Part shown: positions 6,069 through 11,744 of the stretch, in pieces
Layout: each line of letters starts with the position of its first letter
How positions within the stretch are numbered: the first letter of the stretch is position 1
NCBI GenBank assembly: GCA_900770585.1
Contig: CAAGKW010000196.1
Span: forward strand, 1-11,744
Origin: an uncultured Alistipes sp.
Lineage (GTDB): Bacteria > Bacteroidota > Bacteroidia > Bacteroidales > Rikenellaceae
Direction of reading: 5' to 3'
Length of the DNA stretch: 11,744 bases
Program-made: the position numbers and the translations under genes
The notes under the pieces: model-generated
The model's input: only the letters and a program-made list of their open reading frames with translations
What the model was told of the DNA's origin: nothing
Database searches by the model: none

Positions 6069-7423
6069 CACTTTTTCTCCTCCTTAACGTTCTCGGCAAT
6101 AGCCTCCTCGGTCGGCTCAACTGCTTTCACGGGCAGCGAATCGAGTTGAACAATAATATCCTCTACCGCGAGCGAATCGCCTCGCAACTCAGCCATAATG
6201 CGCTCACGCACATACTCGAACGGCTCGATATTCTCCTTCTTGATCGGCTCCGAAGGCTCCGAAGGTACCTTCAACGGATCGATCGGCGTACCGTTGCGCC
6301 ACAGACGGAAATCGAGATGCGGACCCGTCGACGTACCCGTCGAACCGACATATCCGATCACATCGCCCTGACTCACTCGGCTACCCTGCTTGATACCCTT
6401 CGCATAACCGCGCAAGTGCAGATAGCCCGATTGCAGGTTGCCGGCGTGCTTGATTTTGAGCGTATTGCCGCCGCCACCGCCCCAGCCTTTGAACACCACG
6501 ACACCATCAGCCACAGCCACTACGGGCGTGCCCGACGGAGCGGCATAATCGACACCCGTATGGGCACGATAGACACGATGAACGGGGTGCAGACGGCGAT
6601 AGGTGAAGCGCGACGAAATGCGCGAATATTTCAACGGAGCTTTCAGCAGTGCCTTACGCAGCGAGTTGCCCTGCTCGTCCCAATATTGGATCTTCTCGCC
6701 CTGCTTGAAGGGGATTGCGTAGTACGACTTGCCACCCTGCACGAACTCGGCACCCCAAACACGACCCAGACCGACATCGACCGTATCGACCATCTGGCGG
6801 TCATAAATTACCGTAAAGCGGTCGCCCTTCTGGATCGAGAAGAAGTCGATCGACCACTGATAGATATCCTCCATCTCGGCCGCCAGCTCGAACGGAAGGT
6901 TGGCCGCCATAATTGCGCCCCACAGCGACGAGGTGATCGTAACCGTATCGCGCTCACGAATGGTCGTCACCTCCTTTGCGCCCTCGACTACCGACACCGA
7001 ATCGGTCATAAAGTTGAACACGACATAATCTATCGCATTCTTCTCGTATGCCAAGTGGCGCAGTGTACGCACGCCTGCCGTCGTATCCTCCTCGATAAAG
7101 GCGGTATAGGGGCGACCTGCGCGAACCTTGTTCAGCGGCATAATATCCTGCGAGGCGGTGTTGAGTTTATCGACCATCTGTGCGCTCACGCCATAGCCAC
7201 CCAGCAGTGCTCCCATCGTCTGACCGTCAGCGATCTCGCCCGTTTCGAGCGTCAGGCTATCGGCCACAATACCATAGATGATGAGTTTATGTTCGGGCTC
7301 GGCGGGTTGCTCCTCAACAGCGCCGCTCGGGCACAAAATCCACGTCACAACGATGAGCACCGCAGCCACAACACCAATGGCCGCAGGCAGATATTTCTTG
7401 TATTTTTCGAAAAGTTCGAGCAT
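6068..7423 (-). CDS. Membrane-anchored M23 (LytM-type) peptidase, MepM-like
   Basis: Predicted periplasmic peptidoglycan endopeptidase or related cell-wall factor, held by an N-terminal membrane anchor (about 12-30). Numbered from the ATG at 7423 (451 residues), an N-terminal region (about 45-110) resembles the LysM/OapA-like domain of MepM, a beta-rich middle part follows, and the M23 domain lies at about 265-385. Its motifs are H288-TGV-D292, YLHL with His336 and GPHLDF with His369. The second His of the usual H-x-H, a zinc ligand in LytM, is Asp371 here, so activity is uncertain. A Pro/Glu-rich charged tail follows (386-451). The frame extends upstream to an ATG at 7534, but that stretch contains the promoter and would bury the anchor, so 7423 is preferred. 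The stop overlaps the ispD start (TGATG). Confidence 0.9.
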   Translation of the reverse strand: MLELFEKYKKYLPAAIGVVAAVLIVVTWILCPSGAVEEQPAEPEHKLIIYGIVADSLTLETGEIADGQTMGALLGGYGVSAQMVDKLNTASQDIMPLNKVRAGRPYTAFIEEDTTAGVRTLRHLAYEKNAIDYVVFNFMTDSVSVVEGAKEVTTIRERDTVTITSSLWGAIMAANLPFELAAEMEDIYQWSIDFFSIQKGDRFTVIYDRQMVDTVDVGLGRVWGAEFVQGGKSYYAIPFKQGEKIQYWDEQGNSLRKALLKAPLKYSRISSRFTYRRLHPVHRVYRAHTGVDYAAPSGTPVVAVADGVVVFKGWGGGGGNTLKIKHAGNLQSGYLHLRGYAKGIKQGSRVSQGDVIGYVGSTGTSTGPHLDFRLWRNGTPIDPLKVPSEPSEPIKKENIEPFEYVRERIMAELRGDSLAVEDIIVQLDSLPVKAVEPTEEAIAENVKEEKK

Positions 7424-7448
7424 AGTTCTATTTCGTTTTTTAATCTTA

Positions 7449-7480
7449 CAAAGATAGCGATTCGCCACCACAAAAACGAA
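7449..7480 (-). promoter_or_regulatory. Promoter for the M23-ispD-PH-like unit
   Basis: On the - strand TATCTTTG (7456-7449) is a full TAnnTTTG match and is identical to the lpxK -7 box. With a 20-base spacer, TTCG (7480-7477) is a three-of-four match to the -33 TTTG. The preferred M23 start is 25 bases downstream. It lies directly after the terminator of the preceding operon. Confidence 0.7.
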
Positions 7481-7513
7481 TCTCACAACCGAAATATTAT
7501 ACCTATTATATAT

Positions 7514-7553
7514 AAAAAAACAACTCGACCCCACGAAGGATCGAGCTGTTTTT
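7514..7553 (-). terminator. Terminator of the GT2-DUF4922-SpoIID-AmpG operon
   Basis: Read on the - strand, AAAAACAGCTCGA (7553-7541) pairs with TCGAGTTGTTTTT (7528-7516) with one G-U pair, closing a 12-base loop and ending in seven T (down to 7514). The G-U pair would be a mismatch on the + strand, which supports - strand use. It starts 19 bases after the permease stop codon. Confidence 0.9.
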
Positions 7554-7572
7554 CATCAATCGACTATTTCGA

Positions 7573-8901
7573 CTATTTCTTGCCGTAGGTGGGATCGATC
7601 TTACGGTAAGCCAATACCGATACGAACAGCGTACCAATGCAGCAAACCATAACCATCCAGAAGAAGTTAACGTAACCGATAGCCTCCTGAATGTAACCAG
7701 CAACTGCACCCGGCAACAACATACTCAGTGCCATAAATGCTGTACAGATCGCGTAGTGCGAAGTCTTGAACTCGCCCTCCGAGAAATACATCATATAGAG
7801 CATATAAGCCGTGAAACCGAAACCATAACCGAACTGCTCGATAGCGATTGCAGTCGAGATAGCTACGAGATTGGTAGGCTGAGCCATCGACAGATAGACG
7901 AAGGTCAAGCAAGGCAGAGTCATACAAGCAGCCATCACCCACAACGACTTCTTCAAGCCCAGGCGCGACGCAAAGATACCACCCAAAATACCGCCGACAG
8001 TCAGGAAAATCACACCGATAGTACCGTATGCCAGACCTACGTTTGCAGTCGACATACCCAGACCACCTACATCGCGCGATGCTACCAAGAAGGGCATACA
8101 CAGCTTCAACAAGAATGCCTCAGGCAGACGGTAAAGCAACATAAACACGATTGCCAGAACCACACCGGGCTTCATAAAGTAGGTCTTGAACGTACGACCA
8201 AACTCCTTGAAGATTGCACCCACGGTTGCCTTCTCGCCCTTGAGCGACGAAGTATCGGTCGTAGGACGAGGAACAATGAAGGTGTGATACAGAGTTACCA
8301 AGCTGAAAATTACAGCCGTAACGAGCATCGTGATTCTCCACGAGTTGGGAATATCGCCCGTGCTAGTCTCGATGACACCTGCCAACCATACCAATACACC
8401 CTGACCGAAAATCGATGCCAGACGGTAGAAGGTCGAACGGATACCTACGAACTGAGCCTGATCACCCGACGAGAGAGCCAACATATAGAAACCGTCAGCT
8501 GCGATGTCGTGGGTTGCCGACGCAAATGCCGTAACAACGAACAGCAACAGCGTGATTGTGAACATACTGATCGGAGTCTGACCCGAAGCGATCATCTCAA
8601 CATCGGGACGCGGAATGGTCAGCGTCAACAGAATGAATGCCAGCGACATCAGGATCTGCATCGAGATAGTCCACCAACGCTTGGTCTTGAAAATATCTAC
8701 GAAGGGGCTCCAAAACGGTTTGAGCGACCAGGGCAGATAGAGCAACGAGGTGAACAATGCCATCTCGCCATTGGGTACACCCATCTTGGTAAACATCATT
8801 ACCGAGATGTTGTTCACGATGAAGTAAGGGATACCCTGCGCAAAGTACAACGTAGGAATCCACGTCATCGGGCTACCCCAAAATTTCTTTGTTTCGTTCA
8901 T
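7573..8901 (-). CDS. MFS transporter, AmpG-like (muropeptide permease type)
   Basis: Inner-membrane major facilitator protein of 442 residues with about 12 hydrophobic segments (for example 12-32, 45-60, 80-97, 112-130, 160-178, 188-208, 245-260, 285-310, 318-338, 345-370, 385-405, 408-432). AmpG-like features are an N-terminal YFAQGIPYFIV helix, LKPFWSPFVD in the first cytoplasmic loop (60-69), the SATHDIAADGFYM signature (128-140) and YRLPEAF (257-263). AmpG carries GlcNAc-anhydroMurNAc peptides into the cytoplasm for recycling. The resemblance plus the SpoIID-like neighbour makes a cell-wall fragment the best guess for substrate, but related permeases take other solutes. It is last in its operon, 29 bases after the SpoIID gene, and is followed closely by a terminator. 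Confidence 0.88.
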   Translation of the reverse strand: MNETKKFWGSPMTWIPTLYFAQGIPYFIVNNISVMMFTKMGVPNGEMALFTSLLYLPWSLKPFWSPFVDIFKTKRWWTISMQILMSLAFILLTLTIPRPDVEMIASGQTPISMFTITLLLFVVTAFASATHDIAADGFYMLALSSGDQAQFVGIRSTFYRLASIFGQGVLVWLAGVIETSTGDIPNSWRITMLVTAVIFSLVTLYHTFIVPRPTTDTSSLKGEKATVGAIFKEFGRTFKTYFMKPGVVLAIVFMLLYRLPEAFLLKLCMPFLVASRDVGGLGMSTANVGLAYGTIGVIFLTVGGILGGIFASRLGLKKSLWVMAACMTLPCLTFVYLSMAQPTNLVAISTAIAIEQFGYGFGFTAYMLYMMYFSEGEFKTSHYAICTAFMALSMLLPGAVAGYIQEAIGYVNFFWMVMVCCIGTLFVSVLAYRKIDPTYGKK

Positions 8902-8930
8902 TTCTTATGAAATTAAGTTTTGAGTTTCGA

Positions 8931-10235
8931 TTAATACTTCTTCTCGATCTTCGCACCACGGAAATAGTGCTCCAAAATCTCGCGATAGTTGTAACCCTTA
9001 GCGCCCATCACTGCGGCACCAATCTGGCACAAACCTACACCGTGACCCCAACCTGCACCGCGCAGAATGAAACCACCGTCCTCGCGACGATCAACTACGA
9101 ATGCCGACGAATAGAGGTGCGAACGCGAGAAGGCCTTACGAATGATCAACTCCTTGCCGATGGTCATCGTACGCTTGGTACCTACAACCTTCAACTTGAT
9201 CAGACGACCCGAAACACCACGCTCAACGGGGATCAGATCGGTTACCGTACCGAAGTCGATACCCAGACGCTCGCGGATCAGATCCGACAGACCCTCCTGA
9301 GTGAACTCCTCGGTCCAACGATAGAAGTTCTGAGTCTCCTGGTCGTAGGTGTTGAGCACCTCCGACAAGACCTTAGCGTCGGTCGTGTTGCAGAATGCCT
9401 CAGGCGAAGTGGTGATCCACTTGCGAGCCTGCTCCTCAACAGTCAGATCCCACGAGGGATCCTCAACTGCTGCGTCATAAACCTTGGTCAAATAGGGGTG
9501 AACAACCGGCTCCCAAACATTCTCAAAACGCTCAGCTACACCGCCGCAGCACTTCGAGAAACGTGCGTCGCAGGTCTTGCCATTGTAAGCAACAACCTCA
9601 CCGCGGGTCTCGGCAATAGCCTGACGTACGACCTCGGTCGATGCGCGGTTGATACCCTGATAACGCTGGCAGTGGTCGTCAGCGCACACGTCGAAATTGA
9701 CGTGATCCTCGCGGTCGAACCAACGAACATACTCGTCGTCGGTGCGGGTCTCGGTCTTATAATCAGCCTTAGCCTGCTCCAACTCTGCCGACTTCTCGAT
9801 CTGAGCGATCAACCAGCTACGCGAAATTACTGCGTGAGCCTTCAACAGCTGCAACGACGAGGTTGCGCTCATCTCCGACGAGATTACGCTCAAAAGATAG
9901 TCCTCGATATCCAACACATTGATAGCGGTCAGCTTCTCGTCCTCCTCGATGAAGCGCAATGCGCCACGGAACGACTGATTCTCCTTACGCTCCCAATGGA
10001 AGTTGATACCGATCACTACGTCCTGCAACTCGAACTCTGCCGACTCATAATCAACGGGGGTAAACTCCAACGGCAACGATACCTTACGCTCGCCTGCTGC
10101 GGTGGTCAACACTGCACCACCCTCGGCCAACTTAACCGTGCCCTGACCCTCAAAACGCTCGCCCGCGCACTCAAATGCACCCTTCAAGCAGAAGCTGATG
10201 GTGGGCGAAAACATAATACCTACTGAAAGTTTCAT
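8931..10235 (-). CDS. SpoIID/LytB-domain protein (putative lytic transglycosylase), no visible signal peptide
   Basis: SpoIID-type enzymes cut glycan strands of peptidoglycan. From the ATG at 10235 (434 residues) the SpoIID core shows SSEM with Glu121, at the position of the SpoIID catalytic Glu, followed by LLKAHAVISRSW (130-141), GEVVAYNGK (212-220), FSKCCGG (226-232) and the signature GWGHGVGLCQIGA (395-407). It is longer than Bacillus SpoIID (about 340) because of an N-terminal beta-rich region (1-95) and a segment at about 250-345. Cysteines are unusually many (184, 189, 222, 229, 230, 282, among others). Neither the start MKLSVGIMFS nor the in-frame ATG at 10253 gives a signal peptide. 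The chosen start follows the DUF4922 stop by 4 bases; the longer one would overlap it. LytB amidase-enhancer is an alternative label for the same domain. Confidence 0.9.
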   Translation of the reverse strand: MKLSVGIMFSPTISFCLKGAFECAGERFEGQGTVKLAEGGAVLTTAAGERKVSLPLEFTPVDYESAEFELQDVVIGINFHWERKENQSFRGALRFIEEDEKLTAINVLDIEDYLLSVISSEMSATSSLQLLKAHAVISRSWLIAQIEKSAELEQAKADYKTETRTDDEYVRWFDREDHVNFDVCADDHCQRYQGINRASTEVVRQAIAETRGEVVAYNGKTCDARFSKCCGGVAERFENVWEPVVHPYLTKVYDAAVEDPSWDLTVEEQARKWITTSPEAFCNTTDAKVLSEVLNTYDQETQNFYRWTEEFTQEGLSDLIRERLGIDFGTVTDLIPVERGVSGRLIKLKVVGTKRTMTIGKELIIRKAFSRSHLYSSAFVVDRREDGGFILRGAGWGHGVGLCQIGAAVMGAKGYNYREILEHYFRGAKIEKKY

Positions 10236-10239
10236 AGGA

Positions 10240-11181
10240 TTAAAACTCTGCAATTTTGTTAGTTAATTCTGCGAACTGCTCATCGGTGAACGACAACTGA
10301 CCGAACATATCGGCGATTGTCTCCTTCTCGACCTGCAAACGGTCGAAGTCCTCCTTACGAGGCAGGATCATAATGCCACCAAAATCGACAGCACCCGGGC
10401 TGAATACGATCTTTTCGGCCTCGTCCTCCAAGAAGAACTGCGACGGACGGTGCTCACGACGCGGGAATACCGCAACACGCCACTCGCACTCATCCCATAC
10501 CGTAATAATATTTACCATAGGTTCGGGCTCGCGAACTACCACCTCACCTACTGCCTTCATAACCTTCTCGACAGCCTCGGTCAGCACGTCGCGCTCCTTA
10601 CCTTCGAGGATCACAACCTTACGAACGTAGTTGTCGATGGTCTTCACTGTCAGCTTCTCCGACTTGTAGAGAACCTTATCGGCCTTCTTAATCTCCTCCT
10701 CAACGGGCATCACACCACGATCACCTGCCTGGAAATGGAAGTGGTCGGGAGCCGAAGCACCACACTTGGGGCCATTGTAGAAGATTGCCCAATCCGACAG
10801 ATCGTGAGCCAGATCCAACATCTCGCCCATACGCTCGGCGTTCATCATCTGGTCGGTATGGCTGCTATCGGGAATAGTCAAGTGGTTCTTGAAGATGGGG
10901 AAGGGGTTGATCAGGATCGTATAACGACCATACTCGATACCCTCCTGCTCTGCGGGGCGGTTCTCGCCACACAAGAAACAACGACGCTCAGCGATGGTCT
11001 TCTTGTCGACCTTAGCCGCTGTCGAACGGATACGACCCGCATTGAACGTAATGGGCATACGGCAAGCATCAAAACGCACTTCGGCGACCTGAACCGAATT
11101 CAGGTCGTCGAAGTTACGGCGTGCCATAGGCCACTGTTCCAACTGCGAAGCGAAGAGTTCTTTTACCTTCTGCTGCAACAT
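10240..11181 (-). CDS. DUF4922 protein with GalT/HIT-like nucleotidyltransferase motifs
   Basis: Likely soluble cytoplasmic enzyme of 313 residues and unknown substrate. Residues 67-71 form RCFLC, a CxxC pair like the zinc site of galactose-1-phosphate uridylyltransferases. NPFPIFKNHLTIP (92-104) resembles the strand and loop before the active site, FYNGPKCGAS (134-143) is Gly-rich, and DHFHFQ (146-151) gives the H-x-H-x-Q catalytic triad pattern of the GalT/HIT superfamily. The second half (about 170-300) repeats features of a degenerate HIT-like lobe, including VAVFPRREHRPSQFF. In this superfamily the central His forms a nucleotidyl-enzyme intermediate, so a sugar-1-phosphate nucleotidyl transfer or phosphorylase reaction is plausible. 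It lies 9 bases after the glycosyltransferase gene and 4 bases before the SpoIID gene, so all are probably co-transcribed. The family name is from memory. Confidence 0.85.
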   Translation of the reverse strand: MLQQKVKELFASQLEQWPMARRNFDDLNSVQVAEVRFDACRMPITFNAGRIRSTAAKVDKKTIAERRCFLCGENRPAEQEGIEYGRYTILINPFPIFKNHLTIPDSSHTDQMMNAERMGEMLDLAHDLSDWAIFYNGPKCGASAPDHFHFQAGDRGVMPVEEEIKKADKVLYKSEKLTVKTIDNYVRKVVILEGKERDVLTEAVEKVMKAVGEVVVREPEPMVNIITVWDECEWRVAVFPRREHRPSQFFLEDEAEKIVFSPGAVDFGGIMILPRKEDFDRLQVEKETIADMFGQLSFTDEQFAELTNKIAEF

Positions 11182-11190
11182 AGCCCTCGA

Positions 11191-11744
11191 TTAGTTCTTT
11201 TTGTTCATACGCTGACGTGCCAAGAACTCGATGGTACGTACGCGATCCTTGAAGAGGTTATTGCTGTTCTCCTTCTCGATCGAGAGATTACCGTCCGAGT
11301 TGTCCTCCCAACGGCGGCACAGGTACAGAGGCTCGTAGATACGGCCGATCTGGTACTTACGCGAGATCGACAATACAACTGCGTAGTCCTCACCGTAGCT
11401 GGTGTTAGGCAACTTGATCGAGCGCAACATCGGAGTGTAGAATGCACGGGGAGCACCGAAACCATTGATACGCAGACCGTTGTTGCGACCATTGTCGGGA
11501 GTCCACTCGCGGTGATCGATGATACCCGGGGGCAGCATTTCGAGCTGGAAGTTAACGATCTTGTACGAACCGATAACTGCACCACACTTCTGCTCGTAGA
11601 ATGCGTCTACAACCTTCTGCAAGGTATTCTCGTCGATGTAGAGGTCGTCGCTATCGAGCTGCACTGCGAACTTACCGCAACGTGCGTCCATAATAGCGCG
11701 GTTCCAGCAACCACCGATACCCAGATCCTCACGCTCGGGGATGA
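11191..11744 (-). CDS. Family 2 glycosyltransferase, 5' end outside the window
   Basis: C-terminal 183 codons of a GT-A fold glycosyltransferase; the start lies beyond base 11744 and the ATG at 11691 is internal. The entering sequence reads GIGGCWNRAI, then MDARCGKFAVQLDSDDLY, which is the family pattern of a conserved Asn-Arg helix followed by the metal and nucleotide-binding DxD motif (DSDD, about 11644-11655). Further on, YGEDYAV provides the ED catalytic-base motif and LYLCRRW the [Q/R]xxRW-like element. No membrane segment is seen in this part. Donor and acceptor cannot be read from the sequence. It is the first gene visible in the cluster that continues with DUF4922 after 9 bases. Confidence 0.88.
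   Translation of the reverse strand, partial: IPEREDLGIGGCWNRAIMDARCGKFAVQLDSDDLYIDENTLQKVVDAFYEQKCGAVIGSYKIVNFQLEMLPPGIIDHREWTPDNGRNNGLRINGFGAPRAFYTPMLRSIKLPNTSYGEDYAVVLSISRKYQIGRIYEPLYLCRRWEDNSDGNLSIEKENSNNLFKDRVRTIEFLARQRMNKKN

Noticed and set aside
7330..7336. Cys31 of the M23 protein as a lipoprotein attachment site
   Set aside because: The residues before it (WIL) do not form a lipobox, which needs a small residue directly before Cys. A simple membrane anchor is more likely.
7424..7534. 37-residue N-terminal extension of the M23 protein
   Set aside because: The stretch holds the promoter (7449-7480) and part of the preceding terminator, and the extension would place sequence before an otherwise normal membrane anchor.
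5783..7588. A 601-codon open frame on the + strand
   Set aside because: It is antisense to the M23 gene and most of ispD, which have clear motifs. Its translation is Arg/His-rich with no recognisable domain. Codon bias of the real genes explains the lack of stops.
7756..8910. A 384-codon open frame on the + strand
   Set aside because: It is antisense to the AmpG-like permease. Its product is rich in His, Arg, Gln and Thr without hydrophobic or domain structure.
8889..10226. A 445-codon open frame on the + strand
   Set aside because: It mirrors the SpoIID-like gene on the opposite strand and shows no protein family features.

Overview
The window looks like chromosomal DNA from a member of the Bacteroidota. 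The reasons are: promoters of the TTTG / TAnnTTTG type, start codons with no Shine-Dalgarno sequence in front of them, a Bacteroidota-style lipoprotein signal, a lipid A (Gram-negative) gene, and protein versions (SpoIID-like, DUF4922, M23, bPH-type) that I associate with this phylum. The moderately GC-rich, gut-like coding style resembles Alistipes/Rikenellaceae, but that placement is an impression, not a result. Coding density is high and no stretch over 150 bases lacks a gene. I see no tRNA, rRNA, CRISPR, insertion sequence or phage gene.

Layout. The left edge carries the 3' part of nagA on the + strand, closed by a strong terminator. A monocistronic lipoprotein serine hydrolase (S12/class C beta-lactamase fold) follows, with its own promoter and terminator. 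Everything to the right is on the - strand. In transcription order these genes form three units. (1) A cluster entering from the right edge: a GT2 glycosyltransferase (5' end outside the window), a DUF4922 protein with GalT/HIT-like motifs, a SpoIID/LytB-domain protein and an AmpG-like MFS permease, closed by a terminator at 7514-7553. (2) A membrane-anchored M23 peptidase, ispD and a two-TM PH-like protein, with overlapping genes and a promoter just in front of the M23 gene. (3) lpxK, a purine nucleoside phosphorylase gene and ssb, starting from a very good promoter at 4714-4745 and ending convergently with the serine hydrolase.

How the genes fit together. Most are housekeeping: amino-sugar salvage (NagA), lipid A 4'-phosphorylation (LpxK), isoprenoid synthesis (IspD), purine salvage (PNP) and DNA maintenance (SSB). 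Cell-envelope and peptidoglycan themes recur in NagA, the serine hydrolase, the M23 protein, the SpoIID protein and the AmpG-like permease. The part with the least settled biology is the GT2-DUF4922-SpoIID-AmpG cluster. Its SpoIID-type enzyme has no visible export signal and sits between a predicted nucleotidyl-transfer enzyme and a muropeptide-type permease. Cytoplasmic processing of imported cell-wall fragments is a reasonable but unproven reading. I found no clear sign of an entirely new system; the findings are specific oddities and testable hypotheses.
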